Positions 35,539-47,604 of a stretch of DNA of 56,733 nucleotides are shown piece by piece (the stretch's first letter is position 1; the number at the start of each line of letters is the position of its first letter). Source of the DNA: Ichthyophthirius multifiliis. Its lineage: Eukaryota; Ciliophora; Oligohymenophorea; Hymenostomatida. The DNA lies in assembly GCF_000220395.1 (NCBI RefSeq), contig NW_004087701.1, positions 1 through 56,733 of the forward strand, written 5' to 3'. The notes under the pieces are model-generated. The model did no database searches and had not been told where the DNA came from. It was given only the letters and a program-made list of their open reading frames with translations. The position numbers and the translations under genes are program-made.

Positions 35539-37982
35539 ATTTTTTAATTTTTTTTTTTTTTTGTTATTATTATTATTATTCTTTTATTTTTTTATTTTTT
35601 TATATCCTAATTAATTATTTTTATTTTAGCATTATAAATAATTTCACCTTTTAATTATTTTTTTATTTTAAAAAGTAAAAAAAAATATTAATAGATAATG
35701 AGTAATTTAATAAATATATAAATTTTAGTTTTTTATACTTTTTGATATAAATTGAAACTTTTTAAATATTTATTTCATTTTATTATTTATATATTTCAAT
35801 AATTTCATTAAATAATTTATAAATTTTAGTTAATTATTAACTATCTATTAAATATTTTCTTTTATTCTTAACAAGGAAAACGAAAATTGTACATAAAATG
35901 TGCATTAATAATAATTGTATTTAAAGGTTATCTATATAAATCACATTTAAATATTTTTTTTGAATTTCTTTTAAATATCTTCTAACATTAAAATAATAAT
36001 ATAAAATTTTAATAATTTGTTTTACTTTTTATAATTCGCTTTACAAAAATTACACTTCTTATAATGTTTTATTTTTTATTGATTAATCTAATATGAATAC
36101 TATTAAATTTAATTAATCGTTTTTCTTTTTTTTTTATTATATATAAAATATTATTTCCATTTAATTAATATAGATTTAAAATATTTATTTATAAAGATTA
36201 CTTATTTAAAACAATTTATATAATAAACTTAATAAATTATTATTCTAATTTTAAAACTTATATTTTTTATTTAAATTAAATATATATCATTCATAACTTT
36301 ATTTAAAAGCTTATAATTTTATTTTAGTTTAAAAGTATTTGTTTTATTATGAATTGATTAGTTTTAAATATAGTCGATTTTTTTTTAATAATATAAAATT
36401 TTTATAAATCCTGAGAATTTATAAATTTTATATATCTCAGTTTTTAATATTATAAAATCTATATTTTTTAATACTTTATATTATTTTTCAGATTTTATTT
36501 TATTTATTTATTGTTTTGTTGAATTCATTACTTTAATTTCTTTCATAATTATTAAAGTGATATTTTAATTTATAAATATTTTAATATACTATCGTTATAT
36601 TTTTATTTACATTTTACAACAAAACAACCTATTTTTAAAAATTAACTAAAATAATTATTTTGATATATTATATTTCTTTTTTTTATTTTTAATTTGAATT
36701 TTAAATAATTAACTAATATTTTTATCATTTTACTATTATTTTTTCAGATTTACTTTAGAAATTATTAATTCAACCTAATTAAAGCTTTTTTTATTCAAAT
36801 TAATCTATTATAATTACTGTAAAAATTAATTATAGATAAACTTTGTCATAGTTAAAAAAACCTTAATATAAATAAACTTGAAAAGTTAAATACTTATATA
36901 TTTAATTATTATTATAATATTTATCTTATTTATTTATGTAATATCTAATTTATCAACTATTTTAGTGTTACTATTTATATATTCATTCTTATTTTTATTT
37001 TTAACTTAAATTCATTTACTTTTTATAATTTATGTAAAATAATTTTTCTTGTTTTTTATAAACTTAATATTATATTTTTTTTTGTTAAATAAATATAATC
37101 ATCAATATTTTATTCTTTTAAATTTTTATAAATGAAATAATTTTATTCACATTATTTAAAAAAAAAAATACACACTTCAGAAGATTTAATAAATTATCTT
37201 TTTTTTATAATTTTATTATATTAAAAAAAAATATGATAATAAATATTTTTTTAATATAAAGAATTATTAAAAAAATATACAGGGTATGTTTTATTGGGCG
37301 TTTGCATCAGCAACTTAAGAAAAAATGGAATTTATTATTGATTGAATAATAAGAGTTTTATTAAATTAAGTAAATAGTACATTTTAAAATAATTGGAATT
37401 TTTATATATTAATTATATTTATTTATATTAACATTAAATATAAAATAAAATATTATTTAAAAGAATATTTTAAAATTATTTTATATTTAATACTTAGATT
37501 TATATTTTAATATTTTTATAATAAAAATAAAAATAAAAAAGATATCTAAATTTTAGAAATAAAACAAATATAAAATAATTGTTATATTTATAAATATAAA
37601 TAATTAATTTTTTTTTAAAAAAATATTAATAATAATAATATAAATATTCAATAAAATAAAAACATAAATGATAAATAAAATACTATTAATAAATAAATTA
37701 AATTTTAATTATTTATAACTATTACTTTTTTTTTATTTAATTATTTTTCTTAATTTTAAAATATAAATATTTTATTAATTTAAAATCTTTCTTTAAAATT
37801 TATAAAATAATAAATAAAAAATATTATTAATAATTTTATATATTTTTTATTTATCTATTAATTTCTATATGTATGTATAATATTTTAAAATTCTATTTAT
37901 TATTATATTAATAATTAAAAAAATAAAAAATATCTTGAAAACTAAATTTATAATATTAATAAACTATCATTTAGATAAAAAA
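35539..37982. other. A/T desert with one exon-like scrap
   Basis: 2.4 kb without a supportable gene. The only unusual patch is at about 37281-37345, listed separately. Confidence 0.55.
37283..37345 (+). pseudogene. Exon-like fragment, possible gene relic
   Basis: After an acceptor-like atatacag, the sequence reads MFYWAFASATQEKMEFIID, then TGA. It is much more protein-like than the surrounding desert. The pattern is loosely like the last strand and helix of a PH domain (hydrophobic strand, AxATQEKMEFII helix). There is no partner exon on either side, so it may be a relic or chance. Low confidence. Confidence 0.25.
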
Positions 37983-39906
37983 ATGAATATTAAACTCATT
38001 CATTAAGGGATATAAAATGTTTAAAATAATTAAGTAAATAAATTTTAAATCCAATAAAACTAAATATAAAGTTAATCTGAATAAATAAAAAGAGAATCAA
38101 ATTAAATTAATAATTAAAAAATTTAAAATTATTAAAATGATAAAAAACTAAAAATAAAAGAGCATTTTTAAGATTAATAAATCCATAATTATTTACCTTA
38201 AATAACATAATGTAGTATCTCTTTTGATAAAAAATTACTTGATAAATATAAATCTGAAATAAGTTATTAGGAATAATTAGAATCTTCCGTACAAAAAACA
38301 AACAAAATTTAAAATGGATAAGATTCTAATTATTATTTTAACAATCTAAAAAACTATTTAAAGAAAGACATTTTAATATTTGAGCAAAAGTCAGTTTACG
38401 ATTTAAATGAAATAGTCAATTTATTGGACTTATGCTCAAAAAATTATAAAGAAGCAGCTGTTTCTATATATAATATAATAAATAATTAAATAGGTAGAGA
38501 TTTCAATTAATTTATAAATAAATATAAATTTTCATAATAAGCAACTCCTAATATTAATGCATAATTTCTTTAAGAAATGATAGAAAAACCTAAGTAAAAA
38601 TAAATTTTATAATAATAATAAAATCTTTCATTTATTGATAATTTAGCTCAGTTTTAATAAGAATTGGATATTTTTTTGGATTAAAATGATATTTTTTTAA
38701 TTGAAATAAGCTAGCTTTCGTTTATTTCTTAATTTATTTATTATTTTATAATATTGGAGAAATAAATATAGTATTAATTAAATGAATATGAGATTTTTTA
38801 AATTAATACATTTTAAGATTTTCAAAATTATACTTTAGAATATTCTCTTAATAATATCTTATTATCATAATAAAAACTAATTGATGTACTAATTTAAAGT
38901 ATAGATATATAATAATAATAATAAAAGCTTTAATTTTAAAAAATTGCTTAAAAATTTTAATAATAAAATTTATATATTAATTTCTTTTTTAAAAAACCTT
39001 AAAATAACCAAGCTAAATCAGTATTTTATTTTACTTATATATAAAAAATAAATATTTTTATTTTTTTCCAATTTTTAGCTAAAATAAGTTTTTGATAATT
39101 TAATTACTAAATATGATTTAGGCTGTAAACATTCTTATTTTTAAACTCTTCAAAAAGGAGAAGTTCCATCAGCATGCCAAGGTTCAGATATAGAAAAAAA
39201 GTATTTACATACAGCTCCATTTATTAATTGGATAATATGGATTAGTCAAGTAAAAAATGAAGTCAATTTTTTTCAAAATTATGTAAAGTCTATATTTGAA
39301 ATTAAAAATTAAAAGTTTAACTTTAATAATAATATAGATTTTTTGAAATTTGAAGAAGACATTTATTTGTAAATCTAAAATAATTTTAATTTATATTTAG
39401 GTTCTGTCTTATAATATAATAACGATAATAATAAAAATATAAAAGACTATAATGTATTTAAAAGAATTATATATTTAGCTTAAAATACTCCTATATAAAT
39501 TTAATAATAAATAGATTTTTAAAATATTTATGCTTAATTTTATCCAAATTAAGGTTTAAACGGTTATTTTTACTTTAAGTATAATTATTCTGTTATAAGT
39601 GTTGAAATTAAATCAAATAATAATGATTTATAAATTTAACAAATTTAATAATTATAAGAAAATTTAAAATTTAAATTTGTTTTGGATTAAAATTAATAAT
39701 TTGTTTAAATATTTAATAAATATACTAAAATAAATAACTTTTATTTTTAGATTTTAATTTCATTTGTAATAAATTGCTTAATTGATTATGTTTAAAAAGA
39801 TATTGACTAAAAATAATCTTTTAGTTAAAGAGATTAAATTTTTATTTAAGACTTTAAATAATTAATTAATTTTAATGAATTAATTAATACTAACAAGTTA
39901 ATTTGA
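37983..39906 (+). CDS. Hypothetical Gln/Asn-rich protein
   Basis: Not recognised. About 620 residues from MNIKLIHQGIQNVQNNQ, with one intron of about 58 nt ending near 39078 (donor after NQAKS). Gln encoded by TAA is extremely abundant. The first 100 residues are disordered. A helical region follows (YDLNEIVNLLDLCSKNYKEA and AVSIYNIINNQIGRDFNQFI), with features of an alpha-solenoid. The second exon is more ordered: HTAPFINWIIWISQVKNEVN, FYPNQGLNGYFYFKYNYSV. There is no signal peptide; short hydrophobic strings such as FIYYFIILEK are probably helix cores. It stops at TGA 39904-39906. Composition matches nuclear or cytoplasmic scaffold proteins of ciliates, but function is unknown. Confidence 0.7.
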
Positions 39907-39965
39907 AAAAAGAAAAATATTATAAATATATACAAATATATATTTTAAATAATCAAGAAAAATTA

Positions 39966-39968
39966 ATT

Positions 39969-40007
<39 letters not shown>

Positions 40008-40037
40008 TATATTATATATTCTAATATATATATTTAT
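39966..40037. repeat. (TA)n-rich tract between genes
   Basis: TA dinucleotide runs in the 277-bp intergenic region between the Gln-rich protein and the ankyrin kinase. Confidence 0.6.
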
Positions 40038-40183
40038 AGAACAAAAAGAAATTCTAATTTATTATTTATATTAATATTAAAAAAAAAAATCTTGTATTAA
40101 ACAATAAAAAAATTTAATGTAAAAATAAGTTTTATTAAATCAAATAAATAAACTATTTTTTTAATATACATTAAATAAAAAAT

Positions 40184-42423
40184 ATGCATAATTCCAAATT
40201 TCGATTTGACTCAGAAGATTATGAATCAATATATGATTAATCTGATCATTATTAATCCGAAGAAATGTCGTTTTTTGAGGAATATATGATAGGTTCTTTT
40301 GTTTAATACAACGAAGAAATAACTGAGAAAATATTGACAGATTTTATAATTGAAAATAGTTGTGATTTTGAAAAAAGTCAAACAAATGTATCTATGAATT
40401 TAAATGCCTAAAAAGAAATAGCAAATGACTTAATATTATCGATACAAAAAAATGTTGCAGATTCATAAATAATATAAAAACATTTATATAAATTAAATGC
40501 ATTAAATATAGATACAAAGTAAAAAAAAAAAAAAAACAAAAAAAACAAAAAAAAAGAAATGATAATGGAATGAATGCATTTTTAGAATGTTGTAACAGCG
40601 GAAAATATGAGTTAATGAAAAAATTAGTAATAGATTTTCAAAGTAATTTGGGCTCTATAAATCCATAAACAAAAAGATGCGGTTTACATTATGCGGCAAT
40701 TTATAATAATGCAAATATTATATAATTTATACTCCAAAATAATTCAAGTCTAAAAAATTTTTAAGACTATTAGCTTTGCACCCCATTGTTTCTTGCAGCC
40801 TTAAATAATAGTGAAAAATGTGTAGAAGTTTTATTAAATTTTGATGCAAATATTCATCTTAAAAACATTTAAAATTTTACTCCTTTCGAAGTTACGACTT
40901 CTAAATGTATTAAATAAATGTTTTTAAGTAAATATACACTGATTAATAATGATTTTTATTCGAGAAGCTAATTTGAAAATAGCAACTTTCTCGTTTAAAA
41001 TTCAAGAAAAGATCGAATTTCAAATTTATTATAAAAAGTAAAAATATGTTAGAATTAATAAAAAGAAAAAAGATTTGAAGAAAATAATTAAAAAAAAATT
41101 AATTATTAAAAAAAATATATATTAAAATTAATCGAAAAAACACAAAATTAATTAATAAAACAAGAAACCGTCACATAAGAATATATTGAGTAATTAAAAA
41201 TTTAAAATGATAATAATAAAATAAATTAAATTAAACCAGAGTAAAAAGCAGAACTTAAATTAAAAAAGAAAATTTCTTTGGAAGATTTTATTTTTTACAG
41301 ATCGATTGGAGAAGGTGCTTTTGGAGAAGTTTTTTTAGTTACTTTTAAAGAAGGTGTTTTGTATTAAAATTAAGAATCTTAAATTTTAAAAAACGATAAA
41401 CTTTATGCTTTAAAAGTTTTGAAAAAAGAAATGCTTAAAAAAACAAAAATGGATAAATATATATAAGCAGAAAAGTAAATTATGTAATCTTTTAATCATC
41501 CTTTTATTGCAAAATTAAATTTATCGTTTTAAAATGACACACATTTATTTATTTTAATGGATTTTTGTATTTTTTTAAATTTAAAAATTAAAATTATTAT
41601 TTTCTTAACAAAAAAAAAAGTTTAAGGAGGGGATTTGGGAAGAATCCTAGCGGAAAATATAAAAATAGAAGAAAAGTACATTAAAATATGGGCAAGTTAA
41701 GTTGTTTTAGCTTTAGAGGAACTTCATAATAAGGATATTATTTACAGGGATTTAAAACCTGAGAATTTAGTACTTGATCAAGATGGAAATCTTCAATTAA
41801 TTGATTTCGGGTTATGTAAAAAAGGTGCAAATAATTTAACTGGAAGTTTTTGTGGAACTCCAATATATCTACCACCCGAAGTGGTTGACAAAACAGGACA
41901 TAATAAAATGGTTGATTGGTATAGTTTAGGTGTTATTATATATGAAATGCTTATTGGAAGACCTCCTTATTTTTCAACAGATTATGATAAATTATATAAT
42001 GAAATTAAAACAGCTCCTTTAAGACTACCGAAATCTTTACCTCAAGAAAGTAAGGATATTTTGATTGGAGTATTTTTTATTTTTTTAAATATTATTAATT
42101 TATCATTTAAAAAGTTATTGAAAAAAAATTATAATAAAAGGCTTGGATATAAAAACGATGCATAAGAAGTTAAATAACATCATTGGTTTAAAGATATTGA
42201 TTGGTAATTAGTTTTAGAAAAGTAAATTTATTTTATATATATTATATTTATATTATTTTTATCTATTTTAAGAAAATACGAATGTATAAAACCTAAACTA
42301 TTGAAAATACCAGATCAACCTATGTAATTTAACTTAGGACATGCTAAAAAATAAGATCTTTAATTTACTTAATAATGGACTTATTATAAATAAGCAAGCT
42401 AAAATGAAGAAGATGATGAATGA
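40184..42423 (+). CDS. Ankyrin-repeat AGC-family protein kinase
   Basis: Order: an acidic N-terminus; ankyrin units from about 40570 (NAFLECCNSGKYELMKKLV, CGLHYAAIYNNANIIQFI, TPLFLAALNNSEKCVEVLL); a Lys/Gln/Glu coiled-coil-like linker; then an AGC kinase domain from about 41276. Motifs seen are IGEGAFGEVFLV, ATP lysine in YALKVLKKEML, YRDLKPENLVL, LIDFGLCK, CGTPIYLPPEV and DWYSLGVIIYEMLIGRPPY. All catalytic residues are present. PPE replaces APE, and the activation-loop Thr lies in GSFCGTP. After the domain, RLGYKNDAQEVKQHHWFKDI is the usual AGC lobe end, but I see no clear FxxF[S/T]Y hydrophobic motif. Four introns, including one near 40520-40559 made almost only of A and C. Stop TGA 42421-42423. 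No PH, C1 or CNB domain, so ankyrins are the likely targeting module. Confidence 0.9.
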
Positions 42424-42755
42424 AAAGACTAAAATTCTTTTATATTTTTTATAAATATGAATATTTGTGATATTTTAATATTTTTGATAAATTTATTAAT
42501 ATGCATTTTAGTATATAAAAGTTTAAATAAGTATATTTAAAATAAATAATATAAATTTTTGTATATTATTGACTATGATTATTCAAATAGTCAAATTAAA
42601 TAAATATAGTTTTTACTTTGATATATAGTTTTTTTATATGAATTTTTTTATAATTATATTAAAAAAACTTCAAAATAATTTTTAAATTATTCTAAAAATT
42701 AAATCTAATAAAATATTATTATTAAAATTTAATTTATTCTTAAAAATCAAATAAA
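42424..42755. other. Intergenic A/T tract
   Basis: 330 bp between two plus-strand genes; no feature recognised. Confidence 0.5.
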
Positions 42756-43776
42756 ATGGGTTGCATGACAAATAAACCTAATTAATAACAAAATAGAAGT
42801 TAAAATAATTAATAATCAAATAGGTAAAGAAACCAATTTGAATACTAAGTAAATCATGATTTTGGTCCTATATTAAATATAAATCATCCATATAATGTTA
42901 ATAAAAAATATGAATCCTTTCAGGAAGTAATAAAAGAAAAATATACAGGAGTAGGTTTTAAAAAAACTGTTTCATATAAAACATGCCTAACATAACAAGA
43001 AATGATAATAAAAAGGGAAGAATTTTGGGGTATTATATATTTAAATACTTAATTAATTTATATTGATATATAAATTAATAAAAAAGGAACTAGAGTCGAA
43101 GGATAATAATAGGTTTGGAATTTGCTAAGAAAAGCTCTTGATTTAGAAGAATGTATAATTTTATTAAAAAATTAATAATAAATAAAAAAATATTTTAACA
43201 TATTTTTGATAATATATAGCAAAAGCTTTAGCTACTCTTTTAAATGGTGGAATAAAACTAATTAAAGGATCAATATAAATAACATATGATAAAAATGGTT
43301 TAGAAATTTAATAATTATTGTTATTTATTATTATTAATATTAAATTTAATAAAATAATTAATTATTTTTACATTTAATTGTTTTTTATAAAAAGGACATA
43401 AATATGATTTACCAATTTTCATAATAAACGAACCTTTAGAATATGCTTAATACTCAAAAAAAGAACGATATATTACTTAAAATTTTTAAGTATAGAATGT
43501 ATAAGTAAAAACAAAAATAGAATTCGTTTAAATTTTGCCAAAAAAACATAGTTTTTTTTAAGGGTTATTGGGTTTGATAAAGACTTTTAAATATAAATTT
43601 AGAACTCTGAAACAATTTAAGATTTTAAAAAAAAAGCTCAAATTATCATATAAAACGAATATAAAAGATTTAGATTATTTTTTGGTGGAAGAGAAATGTT
43701 AGATCATCATAAAATTGGAAATTATAATATAAAATAAGATGTAATAGTGTAAGCTTTTGTTTCAAATATAGAATGA
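42756..43776 (+). CDS. UBTD1/2-like ubiquitin-domain protein with myristoylation motif
   Basis: Resembles ubiquitin-domain-containing proteins 1/2. The N-terminus MGCMTNKP has Gly2 and Cys3, a likely myristoyl/palmitoyl site. After a Gln/Asn/Arg linker, the UBTD N-domain is recognised: LTQQEMIIKREEFWGTRVEG, then VWNLLRKALDLEESKALAT, TLLNGGIKLIKGSIQITYD and NGHKYDLPIFIINEP. A C-terminal ubiquitin-like fold reads RVIGFDKDFQIQI, AQIIIQNEYKRFRLFFGGRE and IKQDVIVQAFVSNIE, ending at TGA 43774-43776. Human UBTDs bind E2 enzymes, and the architecture is the same here. Three introns. The frame changes at a T8 run (43552-43559) exactly where the ubiquitin-like domain begins; nine T would join the halves. 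Confidence 0.86.
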
Positions 43777-43997
43777 AATAAATTAATAATAATAATTTAT
43801 GAAAAAAAAATATTTTTTATATAAAATATTATAATTTAATTAAATGAAAATAAAAAAAACTTATAAAAATTATAAAATAAAAATAGTTAATTTATTAATA
43901 GATTACATAATATGAAATTATAATTTAACCAACAAAAATATTTTATTAATAAAGTAAATAAAAATAAATTTTATTATTATAAAGTAAAAAGAATAAT

Positions 43998-44877
43998 ATG
44001 AACAATAATAACACAATATATAATATATTATAAAAACTCATAATAATAATTCCCTAAATAGACATCATAAAAGCTAAGGAAACCATAGAGTAATACTTTT
44101 AAAATGCAAACTAATAAACATAGTAATTATAAGAATAAATAAATGATGTAAATTAATTAAATAATTTGATATAAGAATTAATAAACTAGATATAATTTCC
44201 TTTAAATAAATAAGATTCATAATTACATTTGATTTATATGAATGATTTATCAATAGAACAAGAAAAATATATATAAGTATTTTTAACTTTGCAATAAAAC
44301 TAAAACAAAAAATAAGTTTTTAATAAAATAGAAAGAAACTCGCCATTACAATTTAATAAAAATCTATATGAATAAATTAATTAAGTTAGAAATAAATTTT
44401 AAAATAAAAATGAAATTTTTAATAATAAAAACTAATTTTAAAATAATGAAAATTATGTTCTTTAATAAAAAAGCTAAAATATAATAAAATGTTAAAAAAA
44501 TTTAGGAAAAACAACTATAAATTAATATAATAAAAATAAAAGTAAATAATAAATTCACAATTATATATTCTTTATTATATATTTACATATTTTTTTATTT
44601 TTAATTTATTAAAAATTTTACAGTAGCTTAATCATGTGTATAATTTGATTCTAATGAATTTGATAAAGAAAATGATTTCTATCATATGATTCAGGATTTA
44701 AATATAAATTAAAAACATAATATTAGTTATGATTTTGCTTAAATTAATATATCTAAAAAGTATTAATAGTAATAAATTTCTAATGAAGAAGAATTTAATG
44801 ATTTAAATAAATAAAAAATGAATTATGAAAATTATTTTTAATTAGATTAATTCACTGTTGATGAATATTTATAATGA
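43998..44877 (+). CDS. Hypothetical Asn/Gln-rich protein
   Basis: Not recognised. Two exons with an intron of about 90 nt ending ttttacag near 44622. The N-terminus is helical (IPQIDIIKAKETIEQYF, LQEQINDVNQLNNLIQELI), loosely like a small ubiquitin-binding or coiled-coil segment. The rest is low-complexity with acidic stretches (FDSNEFDKENDFYHMIQDL) and ends FTVDEYLQ at TGA 44875-44877. About 260 residues, no membrane span. Confidence 0.6.
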
Positions 44878-45067
44878 TTAATAAAATTAAAATCAACTTT
44901 ATATAAAAAAAACTTTTATGTTTACAAAAATCTTAATGATTAATATAATATATTTATTAATTCAATATTTTTATTGAAATTAATTATATATATATATATA
45001 TTAATAATTTTTAGCTAAATAAATTTAATTTATTTTATATTTTAGTTAAAAAAAAATAAATTAAAAA

Positions 45068-45875
45068 ATGTATTTTAACAAGTTTATATTATAAAATAAG
45101 GCTAATAAAATATCTAATTCTTGTATCTCTTAAAATAATTCTATTAATAATTCCTTTAGTAATGCTTTTGTAAATAAAATACAACCATAATCAAACGAAA
45201 ATATATAATATTTATAAGATTTATCCTTAAAAAATAATAATAATAATAATACTAATGCTTTCATAAACACAAATTCTAATTAAAATATACAGAAAGAAAT
45301 TTTAACAAATTAAAACTCTATACAAGACTTTCAACTGTAATAGAAAAATAGTATTATAAATGAATACTTAAACATTTAAAAATATAAAAGTAAAAATTAA
45401 CAAAGTTTATATTTATTTTTAAATATAATAAGAATAATAAATGTAAGAAGAACTAAATGAAAACATAAAAAATCTAAAAAAATATTTCAAAGAATAATTT
45501 TCAAGCTAAATTTAAGCTGAAGTTGTTTCTTTAAATAACTACTATGTTTTATATGAAGAAAAGCTTAAAAGATTTGAACTAAAGTTAGAATAAAGTGTTC
45601 TACCCATTAATAAGTTTATAGTATAAAATGGTAAGAATAATAAAAGTTCTTTGAAAATACTAAAATCTTAGTATACTATTGATATTTAACACTTAAATTA
45701 AATTCTAATTAAAATTAAAGATGATATTAATTAATAAAAAAATCAAATCATTAAAGTCTTTAACGATGATGTTAATTAGTCTACAAAAATTCTTTTTAAT
45801 TAAATTGGAAAAGTTAAAGAATCAATTAAAAAAGAAATAAAAAGTAATAAAAAAATTAAGGTTAATAAAAAATGA
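45068..45875 (+). CDS. Hypothetical coiled-coil protein
   Basis: Not recognised. It starts MYFNKFILQNKANKIS. The first 100 residues are Asn/Ser/Gln-rich and contain a run of Asn. One intron (about 45382-45424) joins them to a heptad-rich region: EELNENIKNLKKYFKEQF, VLYEEKLKRFELKLEQSVL, ILIKIKDDINQQKNQIIKVF and GKVKESIKKEIKSNKK. It ends at TGA 45873-45875. About 250 residues; a rod-like filament or adaptor protein is likely. It starts 190 bp after the previous orphan. A single gene spanning both is possible but would require skipping a clear TGA. Confidence 0.62.
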
Positions 45876-46301
45876 TTTTTTAATAAATTTAAATTAATAT
45901 TATATAAATATTATTTATTATTAAAAATTTTTATTAAAAGTAATATTGATTCAATTAATTTTTTTATCTATAACAATTATTTTTATTTTTTAATTTAGAA
46001 TTCCATATAAAATATAATAATTCGATTATATTAATCAATAATAATTATATATATTTCATATAAAAAATAGTTTTTAAAATGAAAATTTTATTATAATTAT
46101 TTAATTTTATATCTATATTAAAAAATAAAACACAAAAAAATATGGAACACATTTAATTCAAAAAAAATATATATATACAATAACTAACTTTTTAACCAAA
46201 AAATAAATAAAAGACTAAAAAAAAATTATTAACAAAAAACTATTTAATTTAATTAAAAAATAAAAGAAAAAAATATGTAAAATAATTAATAAAAGCTATA
46301 A
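45876..46301. other. Intergenic A/T tract
   Basis: 425 bp without recognisable features, upstream of the large TPR/IQ gene. Confidence 0.5.
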
Positions 46302-47562
46302 ATGTCTAATAAAAATTAGTCATATAGCTTAGATGAACTAAATTAAAATTTAAACAAAATAATATAATAAATAAAAGAACAATCTGAAATTCAAATACCT
46401 CTTTAAGAATTATAATAAAGTAAAAAGTTAAATCAAATTTTATAAAATATATATAATAATAATATAAATAGTTCTATAAGAAAAAATTTAAAGCTTAGAC
46501 GAAGAATAATTTGAATTTATGTTTAATACATTAATAAAAGTATTAAATAAACTATCAGTATATAATATGAATTATAATAATTTTGAAAAAGCCAAAAATT
46601 TACTGAATTTTTGTTCCTAGAATACCAAAAATACATAAATGAAATTTTATGTATCTTTAAGGGCTTTAACATTAAATAATTTAGGTTGTTTTTACAAAAG
46701 AGTTAAAGATTTTTCTACTTCTCTCCAAACATTGCAAAAAGCAATTACAATATAAAATTAAAATAATTGTACTTAATATATTGGATTGACATATTTAAAT
46801 ATTTCAGCAGTACTAAATTAAATAGGAGAACATTAATAAGCTCTTAAAAATGCTGAAAGAGCAATATAATTCCTTGAAAAGCAATATGAAGAAAAGAAAG
46901 AAAAAAAAATTATAGATGAAGAGTATATTTATACTTGTAACAATCTTGCATTAGCTTATTTTAATGCTGCTAACGAATAGGAATTCTTTTAAAATATTTA
47001 AAAAGCTGAAGCAAATTATTAAAGGGCTGTCCTATTTTCAAGAGAAGGTAAAAATGAAAAACTAGAGTAAAAATTTAACTAAATTTTAAAACTTTTCATG
47101 GATTCGAAATATAAAAAACAGCAAATACAGAACATTAATTAACAATAGCCAAAAAAATATATAGACAAAAAAAATATTGAAATAAGATAAGTATATATTC
47201 CTAAAAGTCTAAATAATATTCCAAAACTAAGAATGAAATCTGCAGGTAGAAAACTAATATATATGAGAGAAGATTAAGAATTCTAAAATGAAATAAAATC
47301 TCCAATAAAATATAAATAAACGACAATATAAAAAAAATATCATACAATAACTACATAAATGATACGTAATGTTAAATAAAATAAAATAATATATCAAACA
47401 ATAATAGTAATTAAAAAAATAACTTAATTAATAAAAATGATTTCGAGAATAGAAATATTAAATTTAAATCTTCAAGTTAAAATGCAAGAAAAACAGGGGC
47501 ATATACAGCAGCATTAAAATATCATAAAACAAATTAAACAAATAATAAAAAAGAAAAAAATG

Positions 47563-47604
<42 letters not shown>

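Noticed and set aside
46436-46490. Frameshift at the start of the large TPR/IQ gene
   Set aside because: A 55-nt intron with GTAAAA donor and AATAG acceptor explains the phase change.
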